Part shown: piece after piece, positions 1 to 8,287 of the stretch
Position numbering within the stretch: the stretch's first letter is position 1
Layout: each line of letters opens with the position of its first letter
From: an uncultured Neglectibacter sp.
Lineage (GTDB): Bacteria > Bacillota > Clostridia > Oscillospirales > Acutalibacteraceae
Assembly: GCA_904374805.1 (NCBI GenBank)
Contig: CAJFEW010000008.1
Coordinates: 1-64,000 of the forward strand
Length of the DNA stretch: 64,000 nucleotides
Reading direction: 5' to 3'
Translations under genes and position numbers: made by a program
The notes under the pieces: model-generated
Told to the model about the DNA's origin: nothing
Databases searched by the model: none
The model's input: only the letters and a program-made list of their open reading frames with translations

Positions 1-221
1 AAGACCGTGGGGCACTGGTCTCGCCTGCCGGCTCGGTCAGCGCTTGACGGTGCCCACTGGGCACCAGCGCCCCACACCCTGCAAACTTTTTGAAAAAAGT
101 TTGATCAAAAACTTTTATGTTTGCTTTCTTTCTCTTTTTCGACAGCCCCAAGCAGCCAGTTTGCCACTGGCTGCTTTTTGTTTGCCTATTCGAGGGAGGG
201 CGGTTTCACACTGTCCCTTTT
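1..221. other. Left-edge non-coding region with strong secondary structure
   Basis: No credible gene starts or ends here. The sequence is rich in inverted repeats. An outer 7-bp helix pairs 7-13 with 69-75. An inner hairpin, GGTGCCC/GGGCACC with a 3-base loop, lies at 49-65. An A/T palindrome spans 82-103, followed by the terminator hairpin at 151-175. The stretch could be the 3' end of a structured RNA or the untranslated tail of a plus-strand gene that begins outside the window. I do not recognise an SRP, tmRNA or RNase P signature in it. Confidence 0.35.
151..179 (+). terminator. Intrinsic terminator, plus strand
   Basis: A perfect 10-bp stem (AGCAGCCAGT pairing with ACTGGCTGCT, loop TTGCC) is followed by TTTT on the plus strand only. 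It would end a transcript entering from the left edge. The minus-strand ABC transporter operon ends at 222 and does not need it, because no T-run follows the hairpin on that strand. Confidence 0.65.
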
Positions 222-854
222 TTATCTTTTGTAGCGGGTTTCTTCCCCACCTACTGTACTCTCTAAAGACACTACCCGGGTGCACACGCGCTCCAGCAAA
301 GGACGGCTGTGGGAGACGATCAGCAGCCCCAGCTGCCGGGTTTCCGCCTCTTGCAGCAAAAAGTCCCACATCTGCGCCTGGGTGACCAAGTCCAGCATGG
401 CGGTGATCTCATCGCAGAGGAGAAAGCGCACCGCGGGGTGAAGAGCCCTGGCCAAGCAAAACCGCTGGAGCTCCCCACCGGAGAGCTCCGAAGGAAAGCG
501 GGAAAGCCAACCCTCTTGTATGTGCAACGCTTCCAGAAGGCGGGGATCGGGCGGGGCAGCTTCCGCCAAAGTCTTGCCCAAAGGCAGCAGCGGATCCACT
601 ACAGTTTCGGGATGCTGCCACACCATTTGCACAGGACAGGGAGCCCCATAGGCAGAGAGGGGTTTACCCTCCAACAGGACCCTTCCCTTCTGGGGCCGCT
701 CGTAACCGGCCAGCAACCTGCACAAGGTGGTTTTTCCCTGGCCGCTGGGAGCCCACAGGCCCACCCGCTCCCCCTGTTCCAAAGAAAGGGAAACGCCGCT
801 CAGCACCGTTTGCCGTCCGTAAGAAAACCACACAGATTCCGCTTCTAATCTCAT
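222..854 (-). CDS. ABC transporter ATP-binding protein, NikE/DppF type
   Basis: This is the second ATPase of a dipeptide/nickel-class (PepT) ABC importer and should energise uptake at the inner face of the membrane together with the ATPase encoded just upstream. The 210-residue product has Walker A (APSGQGKT, about 35-42), Q80 in the Q-loop, the signature LSGGE (about 124-128), Walker B (FLLCDE, 144-149) and the switch His182. The D-loop region reads DEITAMLD, a NikE-like variant of the usual DEPTSALD. I place the start at the ATG that overlaps the upstream stop (ATGA). A longer reading upstream is only a shadow of the neighbouring gene. It is the last gene of the operon. The substrate (peptide, nickel or another chelate) cannot be decided from this subunit. 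Confidence 0.9.
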   Translation of the reverse strand: MRLEAESVWFSYGRQTVLSGVSLSLEQGERVGLWAPSGQGKTTLCRLLAGYERPQKGRVLLEGKPLSAYGAPCPVQMVWQHPETVVDPLLPLGKTLAEAAPPDPRLLEALHIQEGWLSRFPSELSGGELQRFCLARALHPAVRFLLCDEITAMLDLVTQAQMWDFLLQEAETRQLGLLIVSHSRPLLERVCTRVVSLESTVGGEETRYKR

Positions 855-1789
855 ACATTCTCCTCCTGTTCGGGGTACAGACAGCGCACAGCCCCTCCTT
901 GCCAGGGGCGCAACGATAGGGGCGCTGGCCCTTCGCAACCAGGTCCAGGATGGGGACACTGCTCCCGAAAGGGACACCCGCCCTCCACCTGTCCTGGATA
1001 GGGCTGCGCGCCGGAAATTGGCCGAAACTCTCGCTGAGGCAAGGCATCCCACAACGCCTTGGTGAAGGGATGGCGCAGCTTCCCTTGAGCAAAATCTTCC
1101 GCCGCTGCCTCCTCCACAGTTTCCCCGGCGTAGAACACATGGATTCGGTCCGCCACCGTCAGGGCGAGCTCCAAATCATGGGTGATAAACAGCACCGCAG
1201 CGCCCTGCTGGGAAAGTTCGCGAAAATGACCCAACACCCGCTGGGCCGCTTGGGCGTCTAAACCAGGCGTAGGCTCGTCGGCAATCAGCAGTTTGGGAAA
1301 GTCCATCACGGCGGAAGCCAGCAAAACCCGCCGCGCCATACCCCCAGAGAGGGCAAACGGATACAGCTTTTCCGTCTCCGGGGGGAGCCCGTAACGCTCC
1401 AGAGCCATCCGGCTTTTCTCCCGGGAGCGGGCGTCCCGTTTTCCCCGGCGCAGTTGGGGACCCACTTTCATGCGGGGATCCAGATAGGTAACGCCCTGGG
1501 GCACCAGGACAATTTCCCTGCCCCGAAGAGATTCCACTCTCTCTTGAGTCAAAGGCTGCCCTTCGTAAAGAATGGATCCCTCCCAACGGCTGTTGTAGGG
1601 AAGCAGTCCTAAAACACTGTGGGCCAACAGGCTTTTCCCCGATCCGCTGGACCCCACCACCGCCCCGATCTGGCCGGGATATAAGGTGAGGGACAAATCT
1701 CGAATAACGGGAAGTTCCCGCTGGCGCATCCCTTGGCTGTATTGGGTAAAAGAGATGGAAAGGTGATCAATCTGCAAAACAGGTTTCAT
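851..1789 (-). CDS. ABC transporter ATP-binding protein, NikD/DppD type
   Basis: First ATPase of the dipeptide/nickel-class importer, 312 residues. Walker A is GSSGSGKS (46-53), the signature is LSGGM (147-151), Walker B is LLIADEP (167-173) and the switch His is 204. The C-terminus carries the Cys-rich tail usual in Opp/Dpp ATPases (CPFREQC...C...C), which in some relatives binds an Fe-S cluster; that role is inferred here. The gene lies 9 bases after the NikC-type permease gene and overlaps the next ATPase gene by four bases, so the five genes from the binding protein onward form one operon. Confidence 0.92.
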   Translation of the reverse strand: MKPVLQIDHLSISFTQYSQGMRQRELPVIRDLSLTLYPGQIGAVVGSSGSGKSLLAHSVLGLLPYNSRWEGSILYEGQPLTQERVESLRGREIVLVPQGVTYLDPRMKVGPQLRRGKRDARSREKSRMALERYGLPPETEKLYPFALSGGMARRVLLASAVMDFPKLLIADEPTPGLDAQAAQRVLGHFRELSQQGAAVLFITHDLELALTVADRIHVFYAGETVEEAAAEDFAQGKLRHPFTKALWDALPQREFRPISGAQPYPGQVEGGCPFREQCPHPGPGCEGPAPLSLRPWQGGAVRCLYPEQEENV

Positions 1790-1798
1790 AGGCGCCTC

Positions 1799-2614
1799 CT
1801 ATTCGTGAACGCTTCCGGGGCTTAAAAGCCGGCGCACCCGCTCGCCCAAAAGGGCAAACAGGGCCACGGTGGCCACCAGAGCAGCCCCAGGAAACAGGGC
1901 CAGCCACCACTTTCCCGTGGTCAGGTAGCGCATACTCTCGGAGAGAATCACCCCGATGGCAGGCTGTTCCGAAGAGAGGCCAAACCCCAAAAAGGTGACG
2001 CTTGCCTCGTGGAGAATAGCGTGTGGAAACAGCAGGATCAGCCCGGTGATAAACTGAGGCAAAAGATGGGGAAACAGGTGCAGCCGCACCCGCTTCCAGG
2101 GAGAAACCCCCAGCTTTTCCGCCACCAACAAATAGGGGGCCTGTTTCACCTGCAAGACTTCCCCGCGAATCACCCGCGCCAAAGAGGTCCAGTGGCTGAG
2201 GGAAACCCCCACTACCACACCCAGAAAGCCCTTCCCGCAGGCAAGGGAAAGCAGTATGACCAGCAGAATATGGGGGATCCCCATGACCAAGTCAATCCAC
2301 CAAGAGACGACCGCGTCCACCCAGCCCCCAAACATTGCAGACAGCACCCCCAGGGTCAAAGCGATGCAGGCGCTCACCAAGGCTGTCAACAGGCCGATGC
2401 GAATGCTCAAAGAAAGGCCTGCCAGCGTCCGGCACAACATATCCCTGCCCATCCAGTCTGTACCAAATAGGTGGGAGAAACTGGGGGCCAGGTTCTTTTG
2501 GGAGAAGTCAGAGGCCATGGCTGACTCCTGTACCAGCCAGCCTGCCAGGGTCACGGCTCCCAAAAGTACAGCGGCAACCACAAGAAACACCAACGTGGAA
2601 GTGCGGCGGTTCAC
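1799..2614 (-). CDS. ABC transporter permease, NikC/DppC type
   Basis: Inner-membrane permease of the same importer, 271 residues, full length for the family. The N-terminal helix is followed by the 'FGTDWMGRD' segment typical of DppC/NikC proteins, then five further hydrophobic segments. The coupling (EAA-type) loop is seen around 'LLVAEKLGVSPWKRVRLH'. I chose a GTG start whose last bases form the stop of the preceding permease gene (GTGA overlap). The longer in-frame extension upstream lacks membrane character and is a shadow of the neighbour. Translational coupling to the NikB-type gene is likely. Confidence 0.9.
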   Translation of the reverse strand: MNRRTSTLVFLVVAAVLLGAVTLAGWLVQESAMASDFSQKNLAPSFSHLFGTDWMGRDMLCRTLAGLSLSIRIGLLTALVSACIALTLGVLSAMFGGWVDAVVSWWIDLVMGIPHILLVILLSLACGKGFLGVVVGVSLSHWTSLARVIRGEVLQVKQAPYLLVAEKLGVSPWKRVRLHLFPHLLPQFITGLILLFPHAILHEASVTFLGFGLSSEQPAIGVILSESMRYLTTGKWWLALFPGAALVATVALFALLGERVRRLLSPGSVHE

Positions 2615-3603
2615 AGCCGTCCCCCCTTTCTCCGCTGGGCAGGGTCTATCACCCCATAGAACAGATCTGCCACCAGATTGCCCGCAAACACCAGCGCGGA
2701 CGTGACCACGGTAATGCCCAACAGCAAGGGAAGGTCGCTGCCCAATCCTGCTGTCACCGCTGCCTGCCCCAACCCTGGATAGGAGAACACCTGCTCTACT
2801 AAAACAGACCCGCCAATGATTTCGCTGATGGATCCAAACTGCAGCGTCACAGCCGGAACTGCCACATTCCGCAGCCCATGACGCAGCACCAGGGAGGCCT
2901 TCCCCTCCCCGCGGGCCCGAGCAAAGAGCACGTACTCGCTGGAGAGAACATCGATCAGCTTCTCCCGGGTGTGCAGGGCAATATTGGCCACCCCGGTGAC
3001 ACTCAGCGTGAGACAAGGCAAAATACCGTGGCGAAGCCGATCCACCCAGGTGACACTCGCCTCCTCCAAACCAATGGGCACGGAAAGGCCGATGGGCAGC
3101 CACCCCAGCCACACGGAAAACACCAGCAAAAACAAAAGCGCCAGCCAGAAAACCGGAGTGCTGGAAATCAGCAGGCAATAGGCGAGAATCAGCCGGTCAG
3201 GAAGACGTCCTTGAAAAGCCCCGGCCACCATGCCCAGACACAGGCCCAAGATTCCGGAGAGCAGCCAGGCGGCCGCCAGCAGCCACAAGGAGCTCTGCAG
3301 CCGTTCTCCAATCACTGCAAGCACCGGCTGCCGGTACAGCAGAGAGGTGCCAAAATCCCCCTGGAGCACACTGGAAAGCCAGCCGAGATAGCGCTCCAGA
3401 GGAGGCTGGTCCACACCCCAATAGGCCTCCAAGCGGGCGATTTGCTCGGGGCTCATAGACCCTAAAGCAACCTGGCCCACATTGGTCTGCAAAGGATCCA
3501 ACGGGGAAGCGCACAACAGAAGAAACGCCGCCAAACTGACGCCCAGCAGCAGAAGCACCGCCCGCAGAAGTTTTTTCCCCAGAAACAGCAGGGGTTCTCT
3601 CAT
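2611..3603 (-). CDS. ABC transporter permease, NikB/DppB type
   Basis: First permease of the importer, 330 residues with six predicted membrane segments. It has the large external loop after helix 1 that is characteristic of DppB/NikB/OppB and a conserved cytoplasmic coupling loop (FARARGEGKASLVLRHGLRN). The gene begins 12 bases after the substrate-binding protein gene and shares four bases with the NikC-type gene. Together the pair would form the transmembrane channel for the ligand delivered by the lipoprotein encoded upstream. Confidence 0.92.
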   Translation of the reverse strand: MREPLLFLGKKLLRAVLLLLGVSLAAFLLLCASPLDPLQTNVGQVALGSMSPEQIARLEAYWGVDQPPLERYLGWLSSVLQGDFGTSLLYRQPVLAVIGERLQSSLWLLAAAWLLSGILGLCLGMVAGAFQGRLPDRLILAYCLLISSTPVFWLALLFLLVFSVWLGWLPIGLSVPIGLEEASVTWVDRLRHGILPCLTLSVTGVANIALHTREKLIDVLSSEYVLFARARGEGKASLVLRHGLRNVAVPAVTLQFGSISEIIGGSVLVEQVFSYPGLGQAAVTAGLGSDLPLLLGITVVTSALVFAGNLVADLFYGVIDPAQRRKGGRL

Positions 3604-3615
3604 ACGCCTTCCCCC

Positions 3616-5241
3616 TTACTCCCATGACCACTGATCCACGTTGTTCACAACGGACCAGCCGTGGCCGTGGGGATGTATCTTTTGCTCGGCCACCTGCAGG
3701 CCGTCCCGGACCCAGTACAGGTGGTCAATGTTTACAAGCCATACCCAGGGAATATCCCCCTCCTGCGTAACGCCGGTAGTTCCGTTCCACTGGGCCTGCT
3801 GCCACAGCTGATAGGATTCTTCCAGATCGGAACAGGCCAAAGCTTCATCCATGGCGGCGTCCACTGCCTCATTGGCATAAGGGGAATACTGGGCAGAGCC
3901 TGTGCCGGGGAGAGTGTGGTAGATGTTGTACAGCTCCATGGGGCTGTGCGCGCCCCATCCCCAGAGAAGAGGCGTGGAAAGCGCCCTGTCGTAGGCAGTG
4001 TCCCAGCCCACGCCTTCCACCGAACAGACAATGCCCAGCTCTTCCATTTGATTGGCAAAGTCCACTGCCAGGGCCTGCCGCACCGAATCCCCCTGGGAAT
4101 ACAGCAGAACCAACTCCGCCTGTTTCCCGTCCTTTTTCCGGATGCCATCCTCTCCCAACAGCCAGCCGGCCTCATCCAGCAGCGCCGCTGCTCCTTCGGG
4201 ATCGTACACCACCTGGGAATCTTCGTTGTACCAGGGCATTTGGTCGCAGACACTGTACGCAGGCGTCCCGTAGCCGTTGAGCACATTGTCGATCATCTCC
4301 TGCCGGTCTACGCCAATGTTCAAAGCCCGGCGCACTAAAACATCGCTGGTAAAATCGTTGCCCACAGGCACGCCATTTTCGTTGACCTCCCCCGCCGGAA
4401 TCGCAGGCAAATTAAAGCCGCGGTTGTCCACGCTGGCGTAGGAGGCCAAAGAGTACCCCTCCACTGTTTCCATGGAATACGTGGCGGAGGTGTAGGCCAC
4501 ATCCACCTGTCCCGCCTGGGCGGCCAAAAAGGCGGCGTCTTCCTCCATAAACAGAATGGTCACCTGCTCCATGGCTGGCTTTTCCCCGTAATAGTCCGGG
4601 TTGGCCTCTAAAATCACTTGCTGGCCTCTGTCCCACTGCTTGAGGATGTAGCGTCCAGATCCAATGGGATTGGTCCCATAGGTAGCCGGGTCATAGGCGT
4701 GGGCGGGAACAATGCCCACCACCGCCATGGTGTAAGGCCAAATGGAAAAAGGCCGGTTCATGGTGAAGACCACCGTGGTGTCATCCAGTGCCTGGGCCTG
4801 ATCCAGCATGGTGAAGTCGTTGACGGAGCTGCTCTCTTTCACCGTGTTGTAAGTGAAAGCCACATCCTCCGCCGTGAGAGGGTCCCCGTCGGTGAAATAG
4901 ACATCGTCCCGGATGGTTACCGTCCAGGTCAGGCCGTCTTCGCTGACGGACACATCCGTGGCCAGGTCGTATCCAATGGTCAAATCGGTGTTTGTCACCG
5001 TAAGCGTGCTTTGGATCAAAGGCTCGTGCACGTGTTCCCCGGCGCCCCAGCCAAACGCAGGGTCAAACCCGGCCTCCGGCTCCGAGGTGGGGCCCATGGC
5101 AACCACCACGGAGGCATCGTGACTCTCCCCCTCTGCGGACACACTGGAATCCGCCTGTGAACGGGAGTCCGCGGAACAGCCCCACAAGCTCCCCAACAGC
5201 AAAGTTCCCGCCAGCAGGCAGGCAATCCCTTTTCTTTTCAT
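3616..5241 (-). CDS. ABC transporter substrate-binding lipoprotein (SBP_bac_5 family)
   Basis: Extracytoplasmic binding protein of the dipeptide/nickel class, about 541 residues. It starts with a lysine-rich n-region and hydrophobic h-region, and Cys22 follows a lipobox-like LWG, so it should be lipid-anchored. The SBP family 5 core is seen in the 'DVYFTDGDPLTAEDVAFTY' region. The C-terminus has a His cluster (HPHGHGW), which could hint at metal or metal-chelate binding but is not proof. Start: an ATG 8 bases after GGAGAGGAG. An in-frame codon 20 residues upstream lies inside the leader terminator and is rejected. The gene is the first of the five-gene operon and sits behind a terminator-bearing leader, so its expression is probably controlled by attenuation. 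Confidence 0.9.
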   Translation of the reverse strand: MKRKGIACLLAGTLLLGSLWGCSADSRSQADSSVSAEGESHDASVVVAMGPTSEPEAGFDPAFGWGAGEHVHEPLIQSTLTVTNTDLTIGYDLATDVSVSEDGLTWTVTIRDDVYFTDGDPLTAEDVAFTYNTVKESSSVNDFTMLDQAQALDDTTVVFTMNRPFSIWPYTMAVVGIVPAHAYDPATYGTNPIGSGRYILKQWDRGQQVILEANPDYYGEKPAMEQVTILFMEEDAAFLAAQAGQVDVAYTSATYSMETVEGYSLASYASVDNRGFNLPAIPAGEVNENGVPVGNDFTSDVLVRRALNIGVDRQEMIDNVLNGYGTPAYSVCDQMPWYNEDSQVVYDPEGAAALLDEAGWLLGEDGIRKKDGKQAELVLLYSQGDSVRQALAVDFANQMEELGIVCSVEGVGWDTAYDRALSTPLLWGWGAHSPMELYNIYHTLPGTGSAQYSPYANEAVDAAMDEALACSDLEESYQLWQQAQWNGTTGVTQEGDIPWVWLVNIDHLYWVRDGLQVAEQKIHPHGHGWSVVNNVDQWSWE

Positions 5242-5262
5242 GGGTTTTCTCCTCTCCTTGGC

Positions 5263-5305
5263 AAAAAAAGAAGGCATCCGCTTTCTTCCGAAAGCAGACA
5301 CCTTC
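5263..5305 (-). terminator. Leader (attenuation-type) terminator before the ABC operon
   Basis: On the minus strand a 16-bp stem (GAAGGTGTCTGCTTTC pairing with GAAAGCGGATGCCTTC, counting G-U pairs) with a GGAA loop is followed by seven T residues. It ends only about 20 bases before the binding-protein start codon. A strong intrinsic terminator between a promoter and the first gene is the usual signature of transcriptional attenuation. Confidence 0.8.
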
Positions 5306-5443
5306 CTGGTACCTCATTTCCTTGTTTCTCTGTGCTGCAGCCGAGCGTCCTTGCGCCCTACCCGGCATGGGATTTCATTCCTTCGGCTTCAGCCCGGAAA
5401 GCCCGGCTTCCTGCCGGCAATTACATTTCCCAAAAAACAGCAG
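5263..5443 (-). promoter_or_regulatory. Riboswitch-like 5' leader of the ABC transporter operon
   Basis: Between the promoter (-10 at 5448-5453) and the binding-protein gene lies a leader of about 200 bases. The 5' end (TGCTG) can pair with a downstream CAGCA. This would enclose at least three short helices: CCGGC/GCCGG, GGCTT/AAGCC and GGGCG/CGCTC inside GCC/GGC. The strong terminator follows. A closed multi-helix domain followed by an expression platform is classical riboswitch architecture. I do not recognise the consensus of TPP, cobalamin, SAM, glycine, M-box, NiCo or guanidine classes, so the ligand is open. Confidence 0.55.
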
Positions 5444-5447
5444 AATA

Positions 5448-5476
5448 AGTATACGGTTTTTTCTTCCATTTGTCAA
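5448..5476 (-). promoter_or_regulatory. Sigma-A promoter of the ABC transporter operon
   Basis: On the minus strand TTGACA (5471-5476), a 17-base spacer and TATACT (5448-5453). The -35 box overlaps the last codons of the upstream aldo/keto reductase gene. This is a near-consensus vegetative promoter reading into the leader described above. Confidence 0.8.
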
Positions 5477-6624
5477 GAACGCGGCCGACTGGGAAAACTG
5501 CTCCCGGTCTCAAATTTGGCGGCGACGGCCCGCAGGTGGTCCACCACCGGCAGATGCTGGGGACAGGCCTTTTCGCACTGGCGGCAGCCTATGCACGCGC
5601 TGGCTTTCCCATGTTTCAGCGAGAGGTTGTTGTAATACACAGCCTGGCTGGAAAAACTCCCGGTGGTGCGGGACACGCTGTTGTACAGGGCAAAATAGTG
5701 GGGAATTGCTATGTCCTTGGGGCATCCGTGGGTACAGTACGCACAGCCTGTACAGGGGATGGGCGTATTTCTCTCAATAATTTTCCGCACCTGGTCAATC
5801 ACCTTTTGCTCCTCCGGGGTGATGGGTTCAAACTGCAGGAACGTGGCGGTGTTGTCCTCCACCTGCTCCAGGGAGTTCATACCGGACAGCACCCGGGTCA
5901 CACCTTCCTGGCTGGCCGCAAACCGCAGAGCCCAAGAGGCGTTGGAGGCATCCGGCCGCTTAACCCGCAGCAGGGCCTGGGCCTCCTCCGGCAGATTCAC
6001 CAAGGTCCCGCCCTTACAGGGCTCCATGACGATCACAGGCTTGTGGAACTTCCGGGCAATTTCCAAACACCGGTGAGATTGGACGTTCGGCTGTTCCCAG
6101 TCCACATAGTTGATTTGCAGCTGCAGAAAATCTAAGGTTTCCCCGTAGGCAGACAAAATTTCTTCCAGCAGCTCCGGCATATCGTGGAAGGACATGCCCA
6201 CCTGCCTGATTTTCCCCTCTTGTTTCTTCTGGGCCACAAAGGAAAAAGCGCCGTGCTGCTTACATTTCTCATACACATTGGTGCCCATATTGTGGAGCAG
6301 GTAATAGTCAAAATACTCTACCCCGCAGTGGGACAGCTGCTCTTGGAAAATGCGCTCCATATCTGCCCGGTCCTGAAAATCCCGCAGGGGAAGCTTGGTG
6401 GCCAATGCAAAGCTCTCCCGAGGATGGCGTTCTACCAAAGCCTTTTTGATCGCCTCTTCTCCCTGGTAGCCGTGGTAGGTATAGGCGGTGTCAAAATAGG
6501 TGAACCCCTTTTCCAAATAAGCGTCAAAAAGCGCCTCAATTTTTGCAAAGTCAAAGGAAGTGGGCTCATCCTGCCGTAAAAGGGGCAAACGCATGCAGCC
6601 AAAGCCAAATTGTTGGGTTGCCAT
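5473..6624 (-). CDS. Aldo/keto reductase with C-terminal 4Fe-4S domain
   Basis: Soluble NAD(P)H-linked oxidoreductase of the clostridial AKR plus ferredoxin type, 383 residues. The N-terminal TIM barrel shows FDTAYTY (Asp45, Tyr48/50) and Lys77 of the AKR catalytic tetrad. The C-terminal part carries two cysteine clusters (CTGCAYCTHGCP and CIGCRQCEKACP) for 4Fe-4S clusters, so electrons could come from ferredoxin-like partners. An ATG preceded by GGAGG with good spacing sets the start. The physiological substrate is unknown. The gene appears monocistronic and is divergent from the Fe-S protein gene at 6847. Confidence 0.9.
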   Translation of the reverse strand: MATQQFGFGCMRLPLLRQDEPTSFDFAKIEALFDAYLEKGFTYFDTAYTYHGYQGEEAIKKALVERHPRESFALATKLPLRDFQDRADMERIFQEQLSHCGVEYFDYYLLHNMGTNVYEKCKQHGAFSFVAQKKQEGKIRQVGMSFHDMPELLEEILSAYGETLDFLQLQINYVDWEQPNVQSHRCLEIARKFHKPVIVMEPCKGGTLVNLPEEAQALLRVKRPDASNASWALRFAASQEGVTRVLSGMNSLEQVEDNTATFLQFEPITPEEQKVIDQVRKIIERNTPIPCTGCAYCTHGCPKDIAIPHYFALYNSVSRTTGSFSSQAVYYNNLSLKHGKASACIGCRQCEKACPQHLPVVDHLRAVAAKFETGSSFPSRPRS

Positions 6625-6771
6625 AGAAAATCCTCCCTCAGGTTTGTTTTCTGCATCTCATTGTACCAGGCTTTTTCTGGGGAAACAATTCGGTTTTTCC
6701 CGCTTTTCCATAAGTGGAGCTTATGATAAAAGCCACACCCACCTAAAAAAATCTTTGAACCGGCAAGATTT

Positions 6772-6814
6772 TGTTGTAGAAACAACAGACTTTTCTCCTC
6801 TTTTCCCGTATACT
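6772..6814 (+). promoter_or_regulatory. Promoter and possible operator of the Fe-S protein gene
   Basis: A TATACT -10 box lies at 6809-6814. Overlapping the region where the -35 box should be (6786-6791, poor match) is a perfect inverted repeat, TGTTGT/ACAACA with a 4-base spacer, at 6772-6787. A weak -35 covered by a palindrome suggests control by an activator or repressor. The regulator is not identifiable. Confidence 0.4.
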
Positions 6815-6846
6815 GTCCTTACACCAAACAAAAAGGGGGATTCTTC

Positions 6847-7548
6847 ATGATTCGGAAGATTATTCATATTGATGAGGACGCGTGCAACGGCTGCGGCCTC
6901 TGTGTTGACGCCTGCCACGAAGGCGCCATTGGACTTGTCAACGGCAAAGCCAAACTCCTGCGGGACGACTACTGCGACGGCCTGGGCGATTGCTTGCCCG
7001 CCTGTCCCACGGGGGCGATCACTTTTGTAGAACGGGAAGCAGCTGCTTACGACGAACAAGCGGTGCAGGAAAACCGCAGACAAAATGCGCAGCCGGCTGC
7101 GCCCCACGGCTGCCCGGGACATGCCGTCAAACGCTTCCAACGGTCTTCCTCCCCTCTTTCCGGTTCTTCCCAGGAGGAGGAATCTCAGCTGGCCCAGTGG
7201 CCCTGTCAGATCAAACTTGCCCCTGTTAAAGCGCCGTACTTCCAGGGAGCCAAGCTTTTGATTGCGGCGGACTGCACTGCCTTTGCCTACGCGAGTTTTC
7301 ACCAGCGGTTTATGCGAGGCAAGGTCACGTTGGTGGGATGCCCCAAATTGGACAGCGTGGATTACAGTGAAAAACTCACGGAGATTCTGCGGGAAAACGA
7401 GATCCAAAGCGTGACCGTTCTGCGCATGGAAGTCCCCTGCTGCGGCGGCCTGGAACAAGCCGTGATCCGGGCCCTGCAAAACAGCGGCAAGTTCCTTCCG
7501 TGGCATGTGGTCACCCTTTCTACCGACGGGCGCATTGTAGAGGAATAA
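6847..7548 (+). CDS. 4Fe-4S dicluster-domain protein
   Basis: A 233-residue soluble Fe-S protein. The N-terminal third holds two clusters of ferredoxin type: Cys13/16/19 with Cys23, and Cys43/49/53. The second departs slightly from the CxxCxxC rule (CDGLGDCLPACP). The remaining ~150 residues form a conserved region (LLIAADCTAFAYASFH...) with another conserved Cys pair (VPCCGG) and look like a small redox-enzyme partner or hydrogenase-associated electron carrier. Homologues are common in anaerobes but I know no assigned reaction. It is divergent from the aldo/keto reductase gene and followed by its own terminator. Confidence 0.8.
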   Translation: MIRKIIHIDEDACNGCGLCVDACHEGAIGLVNGKAKLLRDDYCDGLGDCLPACPTGAITFVEREAAAYDEQAVQENRRQNAQPAAPHGCPGHAVKRFQRSSSPLSGSSQEEESQLAQWPCQIKLAPVKAPYFQGAKLLIAADCTAFAYASFHQRFMRGKVTLVGCPKLDSVDYSEKLTEILRENEIQSVTVLRMEVPCCGGLEQAVIRALQNSGKFLPWHVVTLSTDGRIVEE

Positions 7549-7564
7549 ACCGTAAGAGAGACTA

Positions 7565-7600
7565 AAAATGGCTTCTGCATCCTACAGCAGAAGCCATTTT
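7565..7600. terminator. Bidirectional intrinsic terminator
   Basis: A perfect 14-bp inverted repeat, AAAATGGCTTCTGC/GCAGAAGCCATTTT, with an 8-base loop. The arms supply A and T runs for both directions, so it can end the plus-strand Fe-S protein transcript and the minus-strand unit at 7622-10287. Confidence 0.85.
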
Positions 7601-7621
7601 CTCTTTGCAGTTTTCTCTCTA

Positions 7622-8266
7622 CTAGGAAGCTTTCCTCTGTTTGCCGCGCACCATCGGCTCCGCCGCGTGCTTGGTAAAAAAGGAGATAAACGGCCCTAAA
7701 CCCAAGGCGCACACCAAGGTCCCCAGGCCAATCAACCCACCCAGCAGGAAGGCCAGCACCACACAGACGGAATCTGTAAAAATACGGCACCAGAAATATT
7801 TCGGCTTTCCCCGTTTGGCCAAAATGAGAGAGAGGGAATCGTAGGGGGAAATCCCCACATCCGCTGTTTGATAGAGAGCGCAGGAAAAACTGAGGATTAC
7901 AACACCTACAGCCATAATGGCCAGCTTTTCCAAAAAATTGCTGGGAGCGCCTATCCACTGGGTAAACAGATTGGTAAACCAAGAGGCAATGGGCCCCACG
8001 AAAAACCAGTTGACAAAGGTGCCGATGCCAATCATTTCCCTGCCAAAAAGCAGCTCCACCAGAAAATACAGGCAGTTGACCACAATGAGGACCAGGGAAA
8101 AGTCCACGTGAATTTGGTCTGCCAGAGCGATGCAGAGCGCGGTAGACGGATCGTTTCCCATCAAGGAAATTTTAAACAATCCAATTCCCACGCCCATAAT
8201 GAGAATTCCCAAACACATGACCGCAACCCGGCGGGCCATTTGCTCCTTATGAAACAACTGTATCAC
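7622..8266 (-). CDS. YczE/YitT-type integral membrane protein
   Basis: A 214-residue membrane protein with about five to six hydrophobic segments, resembling the YczE/YyaS/YitT families. Conserved-looking segments are 'GNDPSTALCIAL' after helix 1 and 'ADVGISPYDSLSL' in the second half, which form an internal pseudo-repeat. Function is unknown for the family. The annotated start is a GTG. An ATG nine codons downstream (8239) has AAGGAG close to it and is an alternative. It lies 21 bases after ptsI and is probably transcribed with the PTS genes. Confidence 0.75.
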   Translation of the reverse strand: MIQLFHKEQMARRVAVMCLGILIMGVGIGLFKISLMGNDPSTALCIALADQIHVDFSLVLIVVNCLYFLVELLFGREMIGIGTFVNWFFVGPIASWFTNLFTQWIGAPSNFLEKLAIMAVGVVILSFSCALYQTADVGISPYDSLSLILAKRGKPKYFWCRIFTDSVCVVLAFLLGGLIGLGTLVCALGLGPFISFFTKHAAEPMVRGKQRKAS

Positions 8267-8287
8267 ACAATTCCCTCTCTTTTTCTC

